From Kordia sp045105435 (GTDB lineage: Bacteria > Bacteroidota > Bacteroidia > Flavobacteriales > Flavobacteriaceae), in the NCBI RefSeq assembly GCF_045105435.1, contig NZ_JBGCDL010000318.1, positions 1 to 31,043 on the forward strand: a stretch of DNA of 31,043 nucleotides. Direction: 5' to 3'. Under the pieces are notes generated by a model. That model saw nothing but the letters and a program-made list of their open reading frames with translations, made no database searches and had not been told where the DNA came from. A program made the translations under genes and the position numbers. Positions 1 through 8,849 of the stretch are shown piece by piece (the first letter of the stretch is position 1; each line of letters begins with the position of its first letter).

Positions 1-3000
1 GCGATTCCATCAGACCATTCTGCGAAGAAACGAACTCGCACACTTAGTGTAAGTTCATTGATATATGCTGATAAATCATACGATAGATTGTCGAATTTTG
101 TTCCAATTCCGACATCTGCAATAATATCTGCTGTTAGTGCTGTCCAAGCTGTTCCATCGGTAGAGACTTCTACTGTAAAGTAATCATCTGCACCACCAAC
201 ACCATCATCTAAGTAATGTGAATAATAACAATCAAAACTGAATGCCAGATTTACATAATCTGTCGTATCATATGAAGTCGTTGATTGTAATGCGTTGTGT
301 GTAATGTACGAGGTTCCAAATCCGTCAGCTCCGACATCTGAGTTAGAGATTACAAATTGATCACTTCCAAATCCTGAAGAGATTGCTGGAAACCATACTT
401 CTTCTGCTGGGACAAAAGTACTTGTTTGATTTTGCCATGCAGAACGCGCATTGATCGTAGCGCCATTGTCAATGATAAATACGTTACTAAAAGCTCCTAA
501 ACCGCCAGACTCGAAGTCTTCATCTATTAAGAAAACATCTTCCACATCTCCAGAAACTGATATTTCTAACATATCATTTTCTCCACATACAACTCTACTT
601 GATATATCTGGCGTAATATTTACTGTTGGTATAGGATTAAATTTTGCAACAACTGGCTCTCGCACCCAAGATTCACAAGTACCATTGTAAGCCGTTACAT
701 AGTATGTTGTTGTTGCTGAAATTGATGGAGTTGTCCAGTTTCCTGTAACTGTTGTTGCCACTAAGCTTCCGCCTGTTTCGGCATCGTACCATCTGAATTC
801 TGTCACTGAAGGTGTTCCTGTTCCTGTTACAGATAAATTTACCGTTCCTGTTCCACAAGTTTCCCCATCAGTAATCGTATCAATTAGTGCATCACAAAAC
901 GGTTCAACTGTAAATAAATAATCTTCTGCTTCTCCATGTTGATCAATTGTTACTCCTGTATCTACAAAATCTTCACATGGATCAAAATCGTATGAATTAT
1001 TATAATCAAATATGGAATAATCATAACCTGTATAGTTACGAACACGCAATCTGTAATTACCAGCTGCAGTTCCTAACGGAATTACAAAACCGAAAGTGGT
1101 GGTTGTAGTTGAGATAAAGTTTGAATTGTATACTTCTTCTGTTGTTTCATCGAATACATCATCACCATCCCAATCGACCCAAGCTTTCCAAGTACATCTA
1201 AATGGAGCTTCTAAATATACATTAATACCTTCTCCTTCTACTTGTCTTGATAAAGTAGCTAGACCTGTGAAATCCTGATAACCTGTACTAAAACCTGTAC
1301 CAGCATTAGTAACATCTTCCAAAGTTCCTAGAAAAGCAACTTCATCTATATACATCGTACCAGGTGTATCTGTTGTTGGTTGACAAGGTCCAGGAATTAT
1401 AGTTGGTGTTGTAACACAAATATTAAAGGTTCCTTCGCTACCAGCACCTCCATAACTGTATACTCGGACATAATAGGTTGTTCCTATGGATAGACCAGTT
1501 GCATTGATAACTTCAGTACCAGATCCTGTTGTTCCGTCTGCGCAAGTAATATTAGTTCCATTACAAGCACCTGAACGTAAATCTAATACTAAATCAACTA
1601 TAGTTCCTGTCGTTACTGTAATATCATGACTTGTTGCAGTAGCAACAAAGCTATACCAAACATCATCATCTGCATTTCCTGTAAAACCACCACAGCTAAT
1701 TGCGGCTAAACTTTGAGAAGCATCTACAGTTGTACCAGTAATACTTGTTATACATGTATTACTTGGACTGACACTTAATGAAGTAGCATTGGCGCAATCA
1801 TCATTTACAGGTGGAATTATCGGTGAAGTTACACAGATATCAAAAGTACCTTCATTTCCTGTACTTCCAAAACTGTATACTCTTATATAGTACGTTGTTC
1901 CTGTTGTTAAACCTGTTGCATTTATTACTTCTGCACTTGCGCCTGTTGTGGCATCTGCACAGTCTATATTAGTTCCTGTACATGCACCTGATCGTAAATC
2001 AACTACGGCATTTGTGAGTGTTCCTGGTGTTACTGTTATATCATGATTTGCTTGTGTAGCTGTGAAACTATACCAAACATCGTCGTTTGCATCTCCTGTA
2101 GCACTGTTACAATTAATAGCTGCAATACTTTGTGTTGCTAATTCAGTTGTACCTGACACACTTGTTGTACACGTTGTTCCGCTTACCGTGAGTGCTGTAG
2201 CATTGGAACAATCATTATTTAATGGTGGTTGCGGAGGCGTAGTTACACAAATATCAAAAGATCCTACTTGTCCTGCTCCAGCTCTACTGTATACACGTAC
2301 ATAATAGGTTGTACCAAGCGTTAAACCTGTCGCGTTTATAACTTCTGCATTACTACCTCCTGTGTTGTCTGCACAATCTATATTAGTTCCATTACATGCT
2401 CCTGATCGTAAATCTATAACTACGTCACCCATAGTTCCAGGAGTAACTGTAACATCATGCTCAAAAGCTGTAGCTACAAAACTATACCAAACATCGTCAT
2501 CGGCATTTCCAGTTATTCCATTACAATTAATCGCTGCTAAACTTTGTGTTGCATTATCAGTTGTTCCAGTAACACTTGTTACACAGGTATCTGTTGGACT
2601 TACACCTAATGTTATAGCATTGGCGCAATCATCATTTGAAGGTGTTGTAACTGGTGTTGTGACACAGATATCAAATGTACCTGCATTGCCAGCATTACCA
2701 TAACTGTATACACGCACATAGTATGTTGATCCTATTGATAGTCCTGTTGCATTGATAACTTCGTCAGTACCTCCTGATGTATTGTCTGCACAATCTATAT
2801 TGGCTCCATCACATGCGCCCGATCGTAAATCAACTACCAAATCGTTAATTGTTCCTGGACTTACTGTAATATCATGAGCTGTTCCTGTTGCTACAAAACT
2901 ATACCAAACATCGTCATCTGCATCACCTGTGAATGCATTACAAGTTACAGCAGCAATACTTTGCGTAGCTGTAGAAGAGTCTCCAGAAACAGATGTTATA

Positions 3001-3497
3001 CAGGTGCTTGTTGGGCTTACACTTAGTGAAGTAGCTCCAGAACAATCGTCATTAGCTATTGAAGGCAAACTTAAAAGTGTGACTACAATATCACCGTTTA
3101 AAGCATTTGATGTTGCACAGTTGTAACGATTTAAATGTATTCTGTAATCTCCGGTTGTAGTTGGTATAAAATCAATGGAAGCTTCTGTTCCTGCACATGC
3201 TGGGCCATTATCGTCATTGAATGCTACAGAAGTTCCTGAAGCATCTCTAACTGACATTTGTGTGTCAAAACCAGATCCGCAATTAGAAAGTCTGTAAGTA
3301 GCTCCAGCAATCATATTGGTAACTCTGAAATTTCTTCGCCCACCGTTGTTTTGAGGTGGCGTACAAGTTATGCTGTTCCCTACAACAGCAGGAGCAGCTG
3401 TGGTACAAGCATTATTGTTTATTCCGGCGCATTGCGCTTGTAGGTCTGAAAAAGATAAAAATATACAAATAAAAGTGAGGCATAGGTATGTTCTCAT
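1..3497 (-). CDS. Secreted modular repeat protein with GEVED and Ig-like domains (3' end outside window)
   Basis: The reading frame is open from an ATG at 3497 to the window edge, giving 1165 codons without a stop, so the C-terminus is missing. Residues 1-21 form a Sec signal peptide (MRTYLCLTFICIFLSFSDLQA). Residues ~22-145 are a Cys-bearing beta-rich domain resembling bacterial pre-peptidase C-terminal domains. Residues ~149-700 are four tandem ~139-residue repeats, each opening N-[DN]-D-C and containing DDVWYSF, DLRSGAC and TYYVRVYS-type motifs. Residues ~702-868 match the GEVED family (WVDWDGDDVFDE near the start, GEAEDYLF at the end). An Ig-like CHU-type domain follows at ~870-945 (TTYYVTAYNGTCES), then a beta-sandwich region. 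This architecture is typical of Bacteroidota surface adhesins or type IX-secreted proteins. The diagnostic C-terminal sorting domain would be outside the window, so secretion by that route is inferred. No ligand or enzymatic activity can be assigned. Confidence 0.9.
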   Translation of the reverse strand, partial: MRTYLCLTFICIFLSFSDLQAQCAGINNNACTTAAPAVVGNSITCTPPQNNGGRRNFRVTNMIAGATYRLSNCGSGFDTQMSVRDASGTSVAFNDDNGPACAGTEASIDFIPTTTGDYRIHLNRYNCATSNALNGDIVVTLLSLPSIANDDCSGATSLSVSPTSTCITSVSGDSSTATQSIAAVTCNAFTGDADDDVWYSFVATGTAHDITVSPGTINDLVVDLRSGACDGANIDCADNTSGGTDEVINATGLSIGSTYYVRVYSYGNAGNAGTFDICVTTPVTTPSNDDCANAITLGVSPTDTCVTSVTGTTDNATQSLAAINCNGITGNADDDVWYSFVATAFEHDVTVTPGTMGDVVIDLRSGACNGTNIDCADNTGGSNAEVINATGLTLGTTYYVRVYSRAGAGQVGSFDICVTTPPQPPLNNDCSNATALTVSGTTCTTSVSGTTELATQSIAAINCNSATGDANDDVWYSFTATQANHDITVTPGTLTNAVVDLRSGACTGTNIDCADATTGASAEVINATGLTTGTTYYIRVYSFGSTGNEGTFDICVTSPIIPPVNDDCANATSLSVSPSNTCITSITGTTVDASQSLAAISCGGFTGNADDDVWYSFVATATSHDITVTTGTIVDLVLDLRSGACNGTNITCADGTTGSGTEVINATGLSIGTTYYVRVYSYGGAGSEGTFNICVTTPTIIPGPCQPTTDTPGTMYIDEVAFLGTLEDVTNAGTGFSTGYQDFTGLATLSRQVEGEGINVYLEAPFRCTWKAWVDWDGDDVFDETTEEVYNSNFISTTTTTFGFVIPLGTAAGNYRLRVRNYTGYDYSIFDYNNSYDFDPCEDFVDTGVTIDQHGEAEDYLFTVEPFCDALIDTITDGETCGTGTVNLSVTGTGTPSVTEFRWYDAETGGSLVATTVTGNWTTPSISATTTYYVTAYNGTCESWVREPVVAKFNPIPTVNITPDISSRVVCGENDMLEISVSGDVEDVFLIDEDFESGGLGAFSNVFIIDNGATINARSAWQNQTSTFVPAEEVWFPAISSGFGSDQFVISNSDVGADGFGTSYITHNALQSTTSYDTTDYVNLAFSFDCYYSHYLDDGVGGADDYFTVEVSTDGTAWTALTADIIADVGIGTKFDNLSYDLSAYINELTLSVRVRFFAEWSDGI
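1392..3053 (-). repeat. Four tandem ~417-bp coding repeats
   Basis: Four copies lie head to tail inside the secreted protein gene, starting (minus strand) at 3053, 2636, 2219 and 1805. The spacings are 417, 417 and 414 bp, so the frame is kept. Each unit begins with Asn-(Asp/Asn)-Asp-Cys and encodes about 139 residues with conserved Cys, VWYSF, GTNIDCAD-like and YYVRVYS motifs. Copies differ at many synonymous positions, so the duplication is not recent, although blocks such as the VWYSF codons are nearly identical at DNA level. Confidence 0.9.
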
Positions 3498-3765
3498 AAT
3501 TTAGGGGATTTGGTAGTGGGCTATTTTGCTTTACTAAAATTAGAAAATATATCGTTTCATTAATCTTTAAAAAATTGCATTTCATCGTTATTTTAAGATA
3601 TTTCATCGAAACCAGCGGCATATTTAGTTCTTTACAACTCACTTGTACACGCTTATTTATAAGGCATTTACGGGAATCCGCAACTAAAAATGATCGATTA
3701 TCCTATTTTTTCTAAAAATCAATTAATAATCTACTTTTCAAAATTTAAACTCCATTTTTTTACAC
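3498..3765. other. AT-rich spacer upstream of the secreted protein gene
   Basis: This non-coding stretch separates the methionine operon terminator from the secreted repeat protein gene and should hold that gene's promoter. I found no exact TAnnTTTG box on the minus strand. A short open frame across its left part overlaps the secreted gene out of frame and has no family signature, so I do not call it. I see nothing else in it. Confidence 0.5.
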
Positions 3766-3795
3766 AAAAAAAAGTGAACCGAAGCTGACTTTTTT
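3766..3795 (-). terminator. Intrinsic terminator of the methionine operon, UUCG loop
   Basis: On the minus strand AAAAAAGT and ACTTTTTT pair, an inner C-C mismatch follows, then a short stem closed by a C(UUCG)G tetraloop; a run of eight T follows. It lies 42 bp past the metZ stop and is the only strong terminator found at the operon's 3' end. It should also insulate the secreted protein gene from read-through. Confidence 0.8.
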
Positions 3796-3837
3796 AATGT
3801 TTATTAACTTTCTTTTTAATTACTACAAATAGCAGCT

Positions 3838-5013
3838 TTAATCGACATTTTCTAATGCTTGAGTGATATCTTGAATGATGTCATTTACGTTTTCAAGACC
3901 AACAGATACACGAATAAGTCCGTCAGTAATACCTGTTTCCAATCTATCTTCCACAGATAATTTACTATGCGTTGTAGATGCTGGATGCGTAACAATACTT
4001 CTTGTGTCACCTAAATTTGCTGATAACGAACACATTTTAATACTGTTTAGAAATGTTCTTCCAGCGTCAACGCCTCCTTTTACTTCAAACGCAACTACGT
4101 TTCCTCCTAGTTTCATCTGCTTTTTGGCAATTTCATATTGCGGATGCGACTTTAGAAAAGGATATTTTACGGTATTCACTTTTGGGTGATTTTCTAAAAA
4201 CTCAGCCACTTTTAAAGCATTCTCACAATGACGATCTACACGTACAACTAAGGTTTCTAGACTTTTTGATAAAATCCATGCATTGAATGGCGATAATGCT
4301 GGGCCTGTATTTCTTGCGAATAAATATATTTCACGAACTAAATCGGCACGACCAACCGTAACACCGCCTAATACACGACCTTGTCCGTCAATAAGTTTTG
4401 TAGCAGAATGAATTACTAAATCGGCTCCAAATTTTATAGGTTGTTGCAAATATGGTGTTGCAAAGCAATTGTCTATGATTAAGATGAGATTGTGCTTTTT
4501 GGCAATTTTTCCTAATATTTCTAAATCTATGATGTCAACTGCTGGATTCGTTGGCGATTCTGCATATAATACTTTCGTATTTGGCTGAATTAAGGATTCA
4601 ATTTTATCTATTTCGTTTACTTTGAAATAACTTGTTTCAATATTCCATTTCGGTAAAAACTTCGTAAATAGACTATTGGTTGAACCAAATATGGATCGCG
4701 AAGACACAATATGATCTCCACTATTAAGCAATGCTGCAAATGTGGAAAATACCGCCGACATTCCTGTTGCAAAAGCATAACCATCTTCTGCACTTTCTAG
4801 TTTGCAAATTTTTGACACGAATTCGGAGGTGTTCGGATTCGTGAATCGACTGTAAATGTTACGTTGTTTTTCTTCTGCAAAGGAAGCCCGCATATCTTCT
4901 ACATCTTCAAAAATAAAACTTGATGTAAGGTATAACGGATTGGAATGTTCAAGGAAACTAGAGCGTTCTATTTGTGTCCGAATTGCCTGTGTTTCTATGT
5001 GTTGGGAATTCAT
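3838..5013 (-). CDS. metZ: Trans-sulfuration PLP enzyme, O-succinyl/O-acetylhomoserine sulfhydrylase (MetZ-type)
   Basis: The 391-residue protein is a full-length Cys/Met metabolism PLP enzyme (cystathionine gamma-synthase superfamily). The cofactor-binding lysine is K206 in the motif IHSATKLIDGQG. Other family marks are YSRFTNPN (52-61), ATGMSAV (82-88) and THPASTTH near the C-terminus. The RVLGG stretch after the lysine fits MetZ-type sulfhydrylases, which make homocysteine from an activated homoserine and sulfide. It is the last gene of the methionine operon, 285 bp after thrA, and clearly distinct from metY in the same operon. The neighbouring acyltransferase is of the MetX type, so the substrate may be O-acetylhomoserine. 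Cystathionine gamma-synthase or lyase activity cannot be excluded by sequence reading alone. Confidence 0.88.
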   Translation of the reverse strand: MNSQHIETQAIRTQIERSSFLEHSNPLYLTSSFIFEDVEDMRASFAEEKQRNIYSRFTNPNTSEFVSKICKLESAEDGYAFATGMSAVFSTFAALLNSGDHIVSSRSIFGSTNSLFTKFLPKWNIETSYFKVNEIDKIESLIQPNTKVLYAESPTNPAVDIIDLEILGKIAKKHNLILIIDNCFATPYLQQPIKFGADLVIHSATKLIDGQGRVLGGVTVGRADLVREIYLFARNTGPALSPFNAWILSKSLETLVVRVDRHCENALKVAEFLENHPKVNTVKYPFLKSHPQYEIAKKQMKLGGNVVAFEVKGGVDAGRTFLNSIKMCSLSANLGDTRSIVTHPASTTHSKLSVEDRLETGITDGLIRVSVGLENVNDIIQDITQALENVD

Positions 5014-5208
5014 TGTTTTTGTTGTTGTTTTAGTCGCTTTGCTCCTGTTGTCAGTTGGTCGCTGCGCTCTGTTGCTTGTAAAAGTGTTTTTCTATTTTTT
5101 ATTTCAAAACTTAAACTATTAAACTTATAAACATTTAAACTTCGTTTTTTGTTGATTCGTTGATTTGTTTTCTATCTATAGTATATAAAATCAACTATTT
5201 ATCATAGT

Positions 5209-5302
5209 ATTCTCGACTGCGCTCGAATTGACATTTTTTAATTTAAAATTCAACATTTAGCATTTAAACTTCAAACGTAGACTGAGCGGAGTCGAAGTCT
5301 AC
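5209..5302. repeat. REP-like palindromes around the thrA stop codon
   Basis: Two GC-richer palindromic units stand out from AT-rich surroundings. At 5277-5302 a 7-bp stem (GTAGACT/AGTCTAC) encloses GAGCGGAGTCGA and contains the thrA stop codon. At 5213-5226 lies TCGACTGCGCTCGA. A weaker relative, GGTCGCTGCGCTCTG, occurs near 5058-5072. As I recall, similar CACTGAGCGCAGTCGAAGTG-type elements are scattered between genes in many Flavobacteriaceae genomes, so this is probably a dispersed repeat family rather than a gene-specific site. Confidence 0.6.
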
Positions 5303-7701
5303 AGTTTCTCCGTTAATCGTAAAATATCTCCAAAAACACCTCTTGCCGTCACTGCCGCGCCAGCACCTGCGCCTTGAATTACCAACGGCTGCTCTTTGTA
5401 GGCTTCTGTGTAAATTTCAAAGATAGAGTCTGAACCTTTTATTTGTCCCAATGCACTATTGCTCGGTACAGAAATTAGCTTTACTTCCAAGATTCCTGTT
5501 TCGGTAGATAAATCGCCCACATAACGCAATACATGATTTTCTTGCTGATTTGCCTTGATGAGTTTATACGTTTTGTCTAAATCAGTCACGTTCTTTTTGA
5601 AATTTTGCAAACTGATTGCTTGTAAGTGCGCTGGCAATAAGTTTTGAATGGTAATATCTGAGAATTCATGCTTTAAATCCAATTCCCTAGCAAGGATTAA
5701 AAGCTTACGTGCCACATCATTTCCCGATAAATCTTCACGCGCATCTGGCTCGGTAAATCCTTTTACTGAGGCTTGTTTCAACACTTTGCTAAATTCGATG
5801 TCTTTCACCGAAAAGGTGTTAAACAAGTAACTTAAAGAGCCTGAAAACACACCGCGAATTTTACTGATTTTTTCACCCGATTTATGCAATAATTTTATCG
5901 TGTCAATTAATGGCAATCCCGCTCCAACATTGGTTTCGTACAAATAATTTTTTTGATGCCTTTTCAGTTCTTTTCGCAACGTATCATAGAATGAGTACTC
6001 AACTGTATTTGCAATTTTATTTGCCGAAACCAAATCGAAGCCATTCGTAACTAAACTTATATAATTATGAATAAAATCCTTGCTTGCTGTTGTATCAACC
6101 GCAATTAAATTTTCTAAGTGATTGTTTTTTGCGTAGTCAATTATTTGCTGTACGGTATGCGCTATTTTTTCTTTTGTGAATGTTTCCTGCCAATTGTCTG
6201 CAATTCCGTTTTTGTCTAAATATACATGTTGCGAATCTGCCACAGCAAACACATTTAACTTGATGTTGTTTTTGTCTAATATATCTTTTTTGCTTTGCAC
6301 GATTTGATCTAATAATGTGCCACCAACCAATCCTTTTCCAAAGACTGCGATATTTATTTTTTTAGAAATTCCGAAGATTTGACCGTGAATTACATTGATT
6401 GCTTTGTGTAATTCTGATTTTTTTACCACCAAACTTACGTTCTTCCCGCTGACGGTATTATTGAATAGAATTGGAACGATTTGATTTTTGATAAGCGCAT
6501 TGTACGGCTTGTGAAATTCACTTAAATCTTGTCCCACAATCGAAATTACAGCGACATCATTAATGATTGAAATTTTGTTAACATCTTTCGTGTAGAAATC
6601 ATTTTCAAATTCTTTTTCTAAGGCTACAATTGCTTGTGGAGCCTTTTCTGCATCAATCACCAAACCAATTCCACGTTCCGAAGAACCTTGCGAAATGATA
6701 CTTACATTGATGTTGTTTTCGCTTAATGTTTTAAAAATTCGCGCATCTACACCAACTCTTCCTAGCAAACCTCTTCCTTCTAAATTGACTAGCGCTACAT
6801 TGTCTAAAACGGAGATTGATTTGATTCCTTTTTTCGTCGTTTTTTGCTTGATGATGGTTCCTTCATCCGAACTATTAAAAGTATTTAAAATTCGCAATGG
6901 AATGGTTTTTTCTATGAGCGGAACAATGGTTTTTGCGTGTAAAATGTTGGCTCCAAAGTTTGCCAACTCGTTTGCTTCGTTGAATGATAATTCTGAGATT
7001 TTTCGCGCGTCAGCGACCAAATCAGGGTTCGCAGTGAAAATTCCATCTACATGTGTGTAGTTTTGTAATTCTTCTGCATCCAAAAAATTAGCCAATAAAG
7101 CCGCCGTATAATTGCTTCCGTTTCTACCTAAAGTTGTGGTTTCATTGTTTTGATTTGAACCAATAAAACCTGTCACAATGTTTACCGTTGTTCCGTTATG
7201 CGATTTGAAATGATTGATGATATTTTTACGCGAAATGACATCTAGTGGACGTGCATTTCCGAACGCATCATCCGTTTTTATAAGATTTCTAGTGTCTGTA
7301 AAATGTGCATTAACACCTTCTTTTTTTAGTAAACTCGTCACTAATTTCGCCGAGATAATTTCTCCTTGCGACACGACTTGATCTTTTATTTTTTCACTGT
7401 AATCTCCTAATAATGAAACACCTTGAAACAAATTTTCGAGCGTTGTAAATTCTTCCGAAAAATCTATCGATCTGTCTATTTGACTTTGATATGCTTTAAA
7501 CGCGGTCAATTGTTCGTGGTACGATTCTTTCTGAATAGCTTTCTCTAACATTTCCAACAACTCATCCGTAGCGTTTCCACGTGCAGACAATACGACTGCA
7601 ATATGTTCTTGCTGTGTTGCTTTTTCTTTTATGATTTGAATCGTGTTTTTGATTCCTTTTCCGTTTGCGAGTGATTTTCCGCCAAATTTTAAAATTTTCA
7701 C
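5299..7701 (-). CDS. thrA: Bifunctional aspartokinase / homoserine dehydrogenase
   Basis: This 800-residue fusion catalyses the first step of the aspartate family pathway (aspartate to aspartyl phosphate) and the NAD(P)H-dependent formation of homoserine. The N-terminal kinase starts KFGGKSLA, with Lys where many homologues have Thr. It continues with TTLGRNGSNYTAAL and VDGIFTANPDLV, then regulatory ACT segments (~310-450, including VSIISQGSSERGIGLVI). The dehydrogenase begins near residue 455 with the nucleotide-binding motif FGKGLVGG, and later shows RGVFSGSLSYLFNTF and GFTEPDAREDLSGNDVARK. Length is normal for the fusion. No thrB or thrC lies nearby and all four operon genes serve methionine, so this copy is probably a methionine-branch enzyme (MetL-like). 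Which amino acid its ACT domains sense cannot be read from sequence. Confidence 0.95.
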   Translation of the reverse strand: MKILKFGGKSLANGKGIKNTIQIIKEKATQQEHIAVVLSARGNATDELLEMLEKAIQKESYHEQLTAFKAYQSQIDRSIDFSEEFTTLENLFQGVSLLGDYSEKIKDQVVSQGEIISAKLVTSLLKKEGVNAHFTDTRNLIKTDDAFGNARPLDVISRKNIINHFKSHNGTTVNIVTGFIGSNQNNETTTLGRNGSNYTAALLANFLDAEELQNYTHVDGIFTANPDLVADARKISELSFNEANELANFGANILHAKTIVPLIEKTIPLRILNTFNSSDEGTIIKQKTTKKGIKSISVLDNVALVNLEGRGLLGRVGVDARIFKTLSENNINVSIISQGSSERGIGLVIDAEKAPQAIVALEKEFENDFYTKDVNKISIINDVAVISIVGQDLSEFHKPYNALIKNQIVPILFNNTVSGKNVSLVVKKSELHKAINVIHGQIFGISKKINIAVFGKGLVGGTLLDQIVQSKKDILDKNNIKLNVFAVADSQHVYLDKNGIADNWQETFTKEKIAHTVQQIIDYAKNNHLENLIAVDTTASKDFIHNYISLVTNGFDLVSANKIANTVEYSFYDTLRKELKRHQKNYLYETNVGAGLPLIDTIKLLHKSGEKISKIRGVFSGSLSYLFNTFSVKDIEFSKVLKQASVKGFTEPDAREDLSGNDVARKLLILARELDLKHEFSDITIQNLLPAHLQAISLQNFKKNVTDLDKTYKLIKANQQENHVLRYVGDLSTETGILEVKLISVPSNSALGQIKGSDSIFEIYTEAYKEQPLVIQGAGAGAAVTARGVFGDILRLTEKL

Positions 7702-7745
7702 ACGTTTAAATTTTAATAATTATTTTGATAATTTATTTTTAAAAT

Positions 7746-7774
7746 TGAGAACGTGTGCAACCACTTCGTTCTCG
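7746..7774 (-). other. Hairpin in the metX-thrA spacer
   Basis: In the 145-bp spacer GAGAACG (747-753 of this kilobase) pairs with CGTTCTC 13 nt later, with a possible flanking T-G pair. No clear T-run follows on the minus strand, so it is not a convincing terminator. It could be an mRNA processing or stability element that sets relative levels of metYX and thrA-metZ. Function is inferred only. Confidence 0.35.
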
Positions 7775-7846
7775 TATTAAAAATTTTAAGCCTTATTTTT
7801 ATAAAAAATGACTGAAAATTTTGAATTCTCGTTTCATGCTTTTACT

Positions 7847-8839
7847 CTATTTTATTGATGATTTTTGTACTTGAAATATGTTTCTAAGCAACAGACTTAG
7901 TTGACCATATTCTATTAAAAATGCATCGTGTCCGTGAATCGACTGAATTTCGTCGTGATACACGTTTTTCTTGACGCGTTTTAACCGCTGATACGTTTCT
8001 ATGTCTTCATCTGGCGAAAAAAAGATATCACTGTTAATACTGATGATATGAATGTTTCCTGTAATTTTTGAAGCTACTTTTTCAAGTGAAGCTCTTCCTC
8101 TGGTAATATCGATTGTTTTTAAAAGCTGATTCATCAGTTTGTAGGCTGCCAATTGATAGCGTTCTTGGAGTCTTTTTCCATGGTGCGCCAACCAACTTTC
8201 AGTATTAAACTGTGCTGTTTCTTTGTGTTGTGTTCGCTGGAATTTTACTTTGAAAGAAAAAGGCGTTCTGTAGCACAACATGGCATGAATACGTGCATCT
8301 TCAATCGGATTGCTAGAGTTTTCAAGGATGCGTTCTTGCAAAAAGCAATTCCCAATAAGCCAATCGGTCGATTTCCAATCAGAAGCAATCGGAATTAGAT
8401 TTTGAATCAGATTTGGTTCTAAAACTGCCATTTCCCACGCAATTCCTCCGCCCAACGATCCGCCAATTGCGGCAAAAAGCGAATCTATTTTTAGGTTTTC
8501 TAGTCCTCTGATAAAAATTTTAGCAATATCTCTCGCCAAAAAGTCTTTATAGAATTTGATTAATCCCGTTTCGCTTGAAAAACCATTGCCCGGAATGTCG
8601 AAGCTTAAGATTTTAAAATAGTTGGTATCAATACATTTTCCATCGCCAATCAACTTATTCCACCAACCGTTTTCGCCTGTAACTTCCGAGTTTCCTGTGA
8701 GTGCGTGATTTACTAACACAATTGGCGCATCTGCACTATCCGAACCTGTAAGCTGATAACTCAACTTTAGGTTTGGATAATACGCGCCAGTTTCGGTAAA
8801 GAAATCTGAAATGGTAATATGTGCTATTTTCTGTCTCAA
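7847..8839 (-). CDS. metX: Homoserine O-acetyltransferase
   Basis: This alpha/beta-hydrolase-fold protein of 330 residues activates homoserine as O-acetylhomoserine for sulfhydrylation. Visible marks are LVNHALTGNS (42-51, oxyanion region), the nucleophile elbow GGSLGG with Ser128, Asp271 in SDIFFSPDE, and His304 in GHDAFL. Together they form the Ser-Asp-His triad in family order. It is somewhat shorter than many MetX proteins. It lies 10 bp after metY in the same direction, so the substrate maker and the sulfhydrylase are translated from one message. Some family members use succinyl-CoA; the pairing with MetY favours acetyl-CoA, an inference. Confidence 0.92.
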   Translation of the reverse strand: MRQKIAHITISDFFTETGAYYPNLKLSYQLTGSDSADAPIVLVNHALTGNSEVTGENGWWNKLIGDGKCIDTNYFKILSFDIPGNGFSSETGLIKFYKDFLARDIAKIFIRGLENLKIDSLFAAIGGSLGGGIAWEMAVLEPNLIQNLIPIASDWKSTDWLIGNCFLQERILENSSNPIEDARIHAMLCYRTPFSFKVKFQRTQHKETAQFNTESWLAHHGKRLQERYQLAAYKLMNQLLKTIDITRGRASLEKVASKITGNIHIISINSDIFFSPDEDIETYQRLKRVKKNVYHDEIQSIHGHDAFLIEYGQLSLLLRNIFQVQKSSIK

Positions 8840-8849
8840 AATATGTGTA

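Noticed and set aside
451..3126. Several plus-strand frames of 60-113 codons across the secreted protein gene
   Set aside because: They are antisense shadows of the repeat array; their Val/Ser/Thr-rich translations mirror the repeats.
3412..3642. 76-codon minus-strand frame around the secreted protein start
   Set aside because: Out of frame with the strong signal-peptide start at 3497, no family signature.
5272..5279. Minus-strand TACGTTTG as a metZ internal promoter
   Set aside because: It matches TAnnTTTG but has no -33 element, overlaps the REP-like hairpin and lies 260 bp from metZ; chance is likely.
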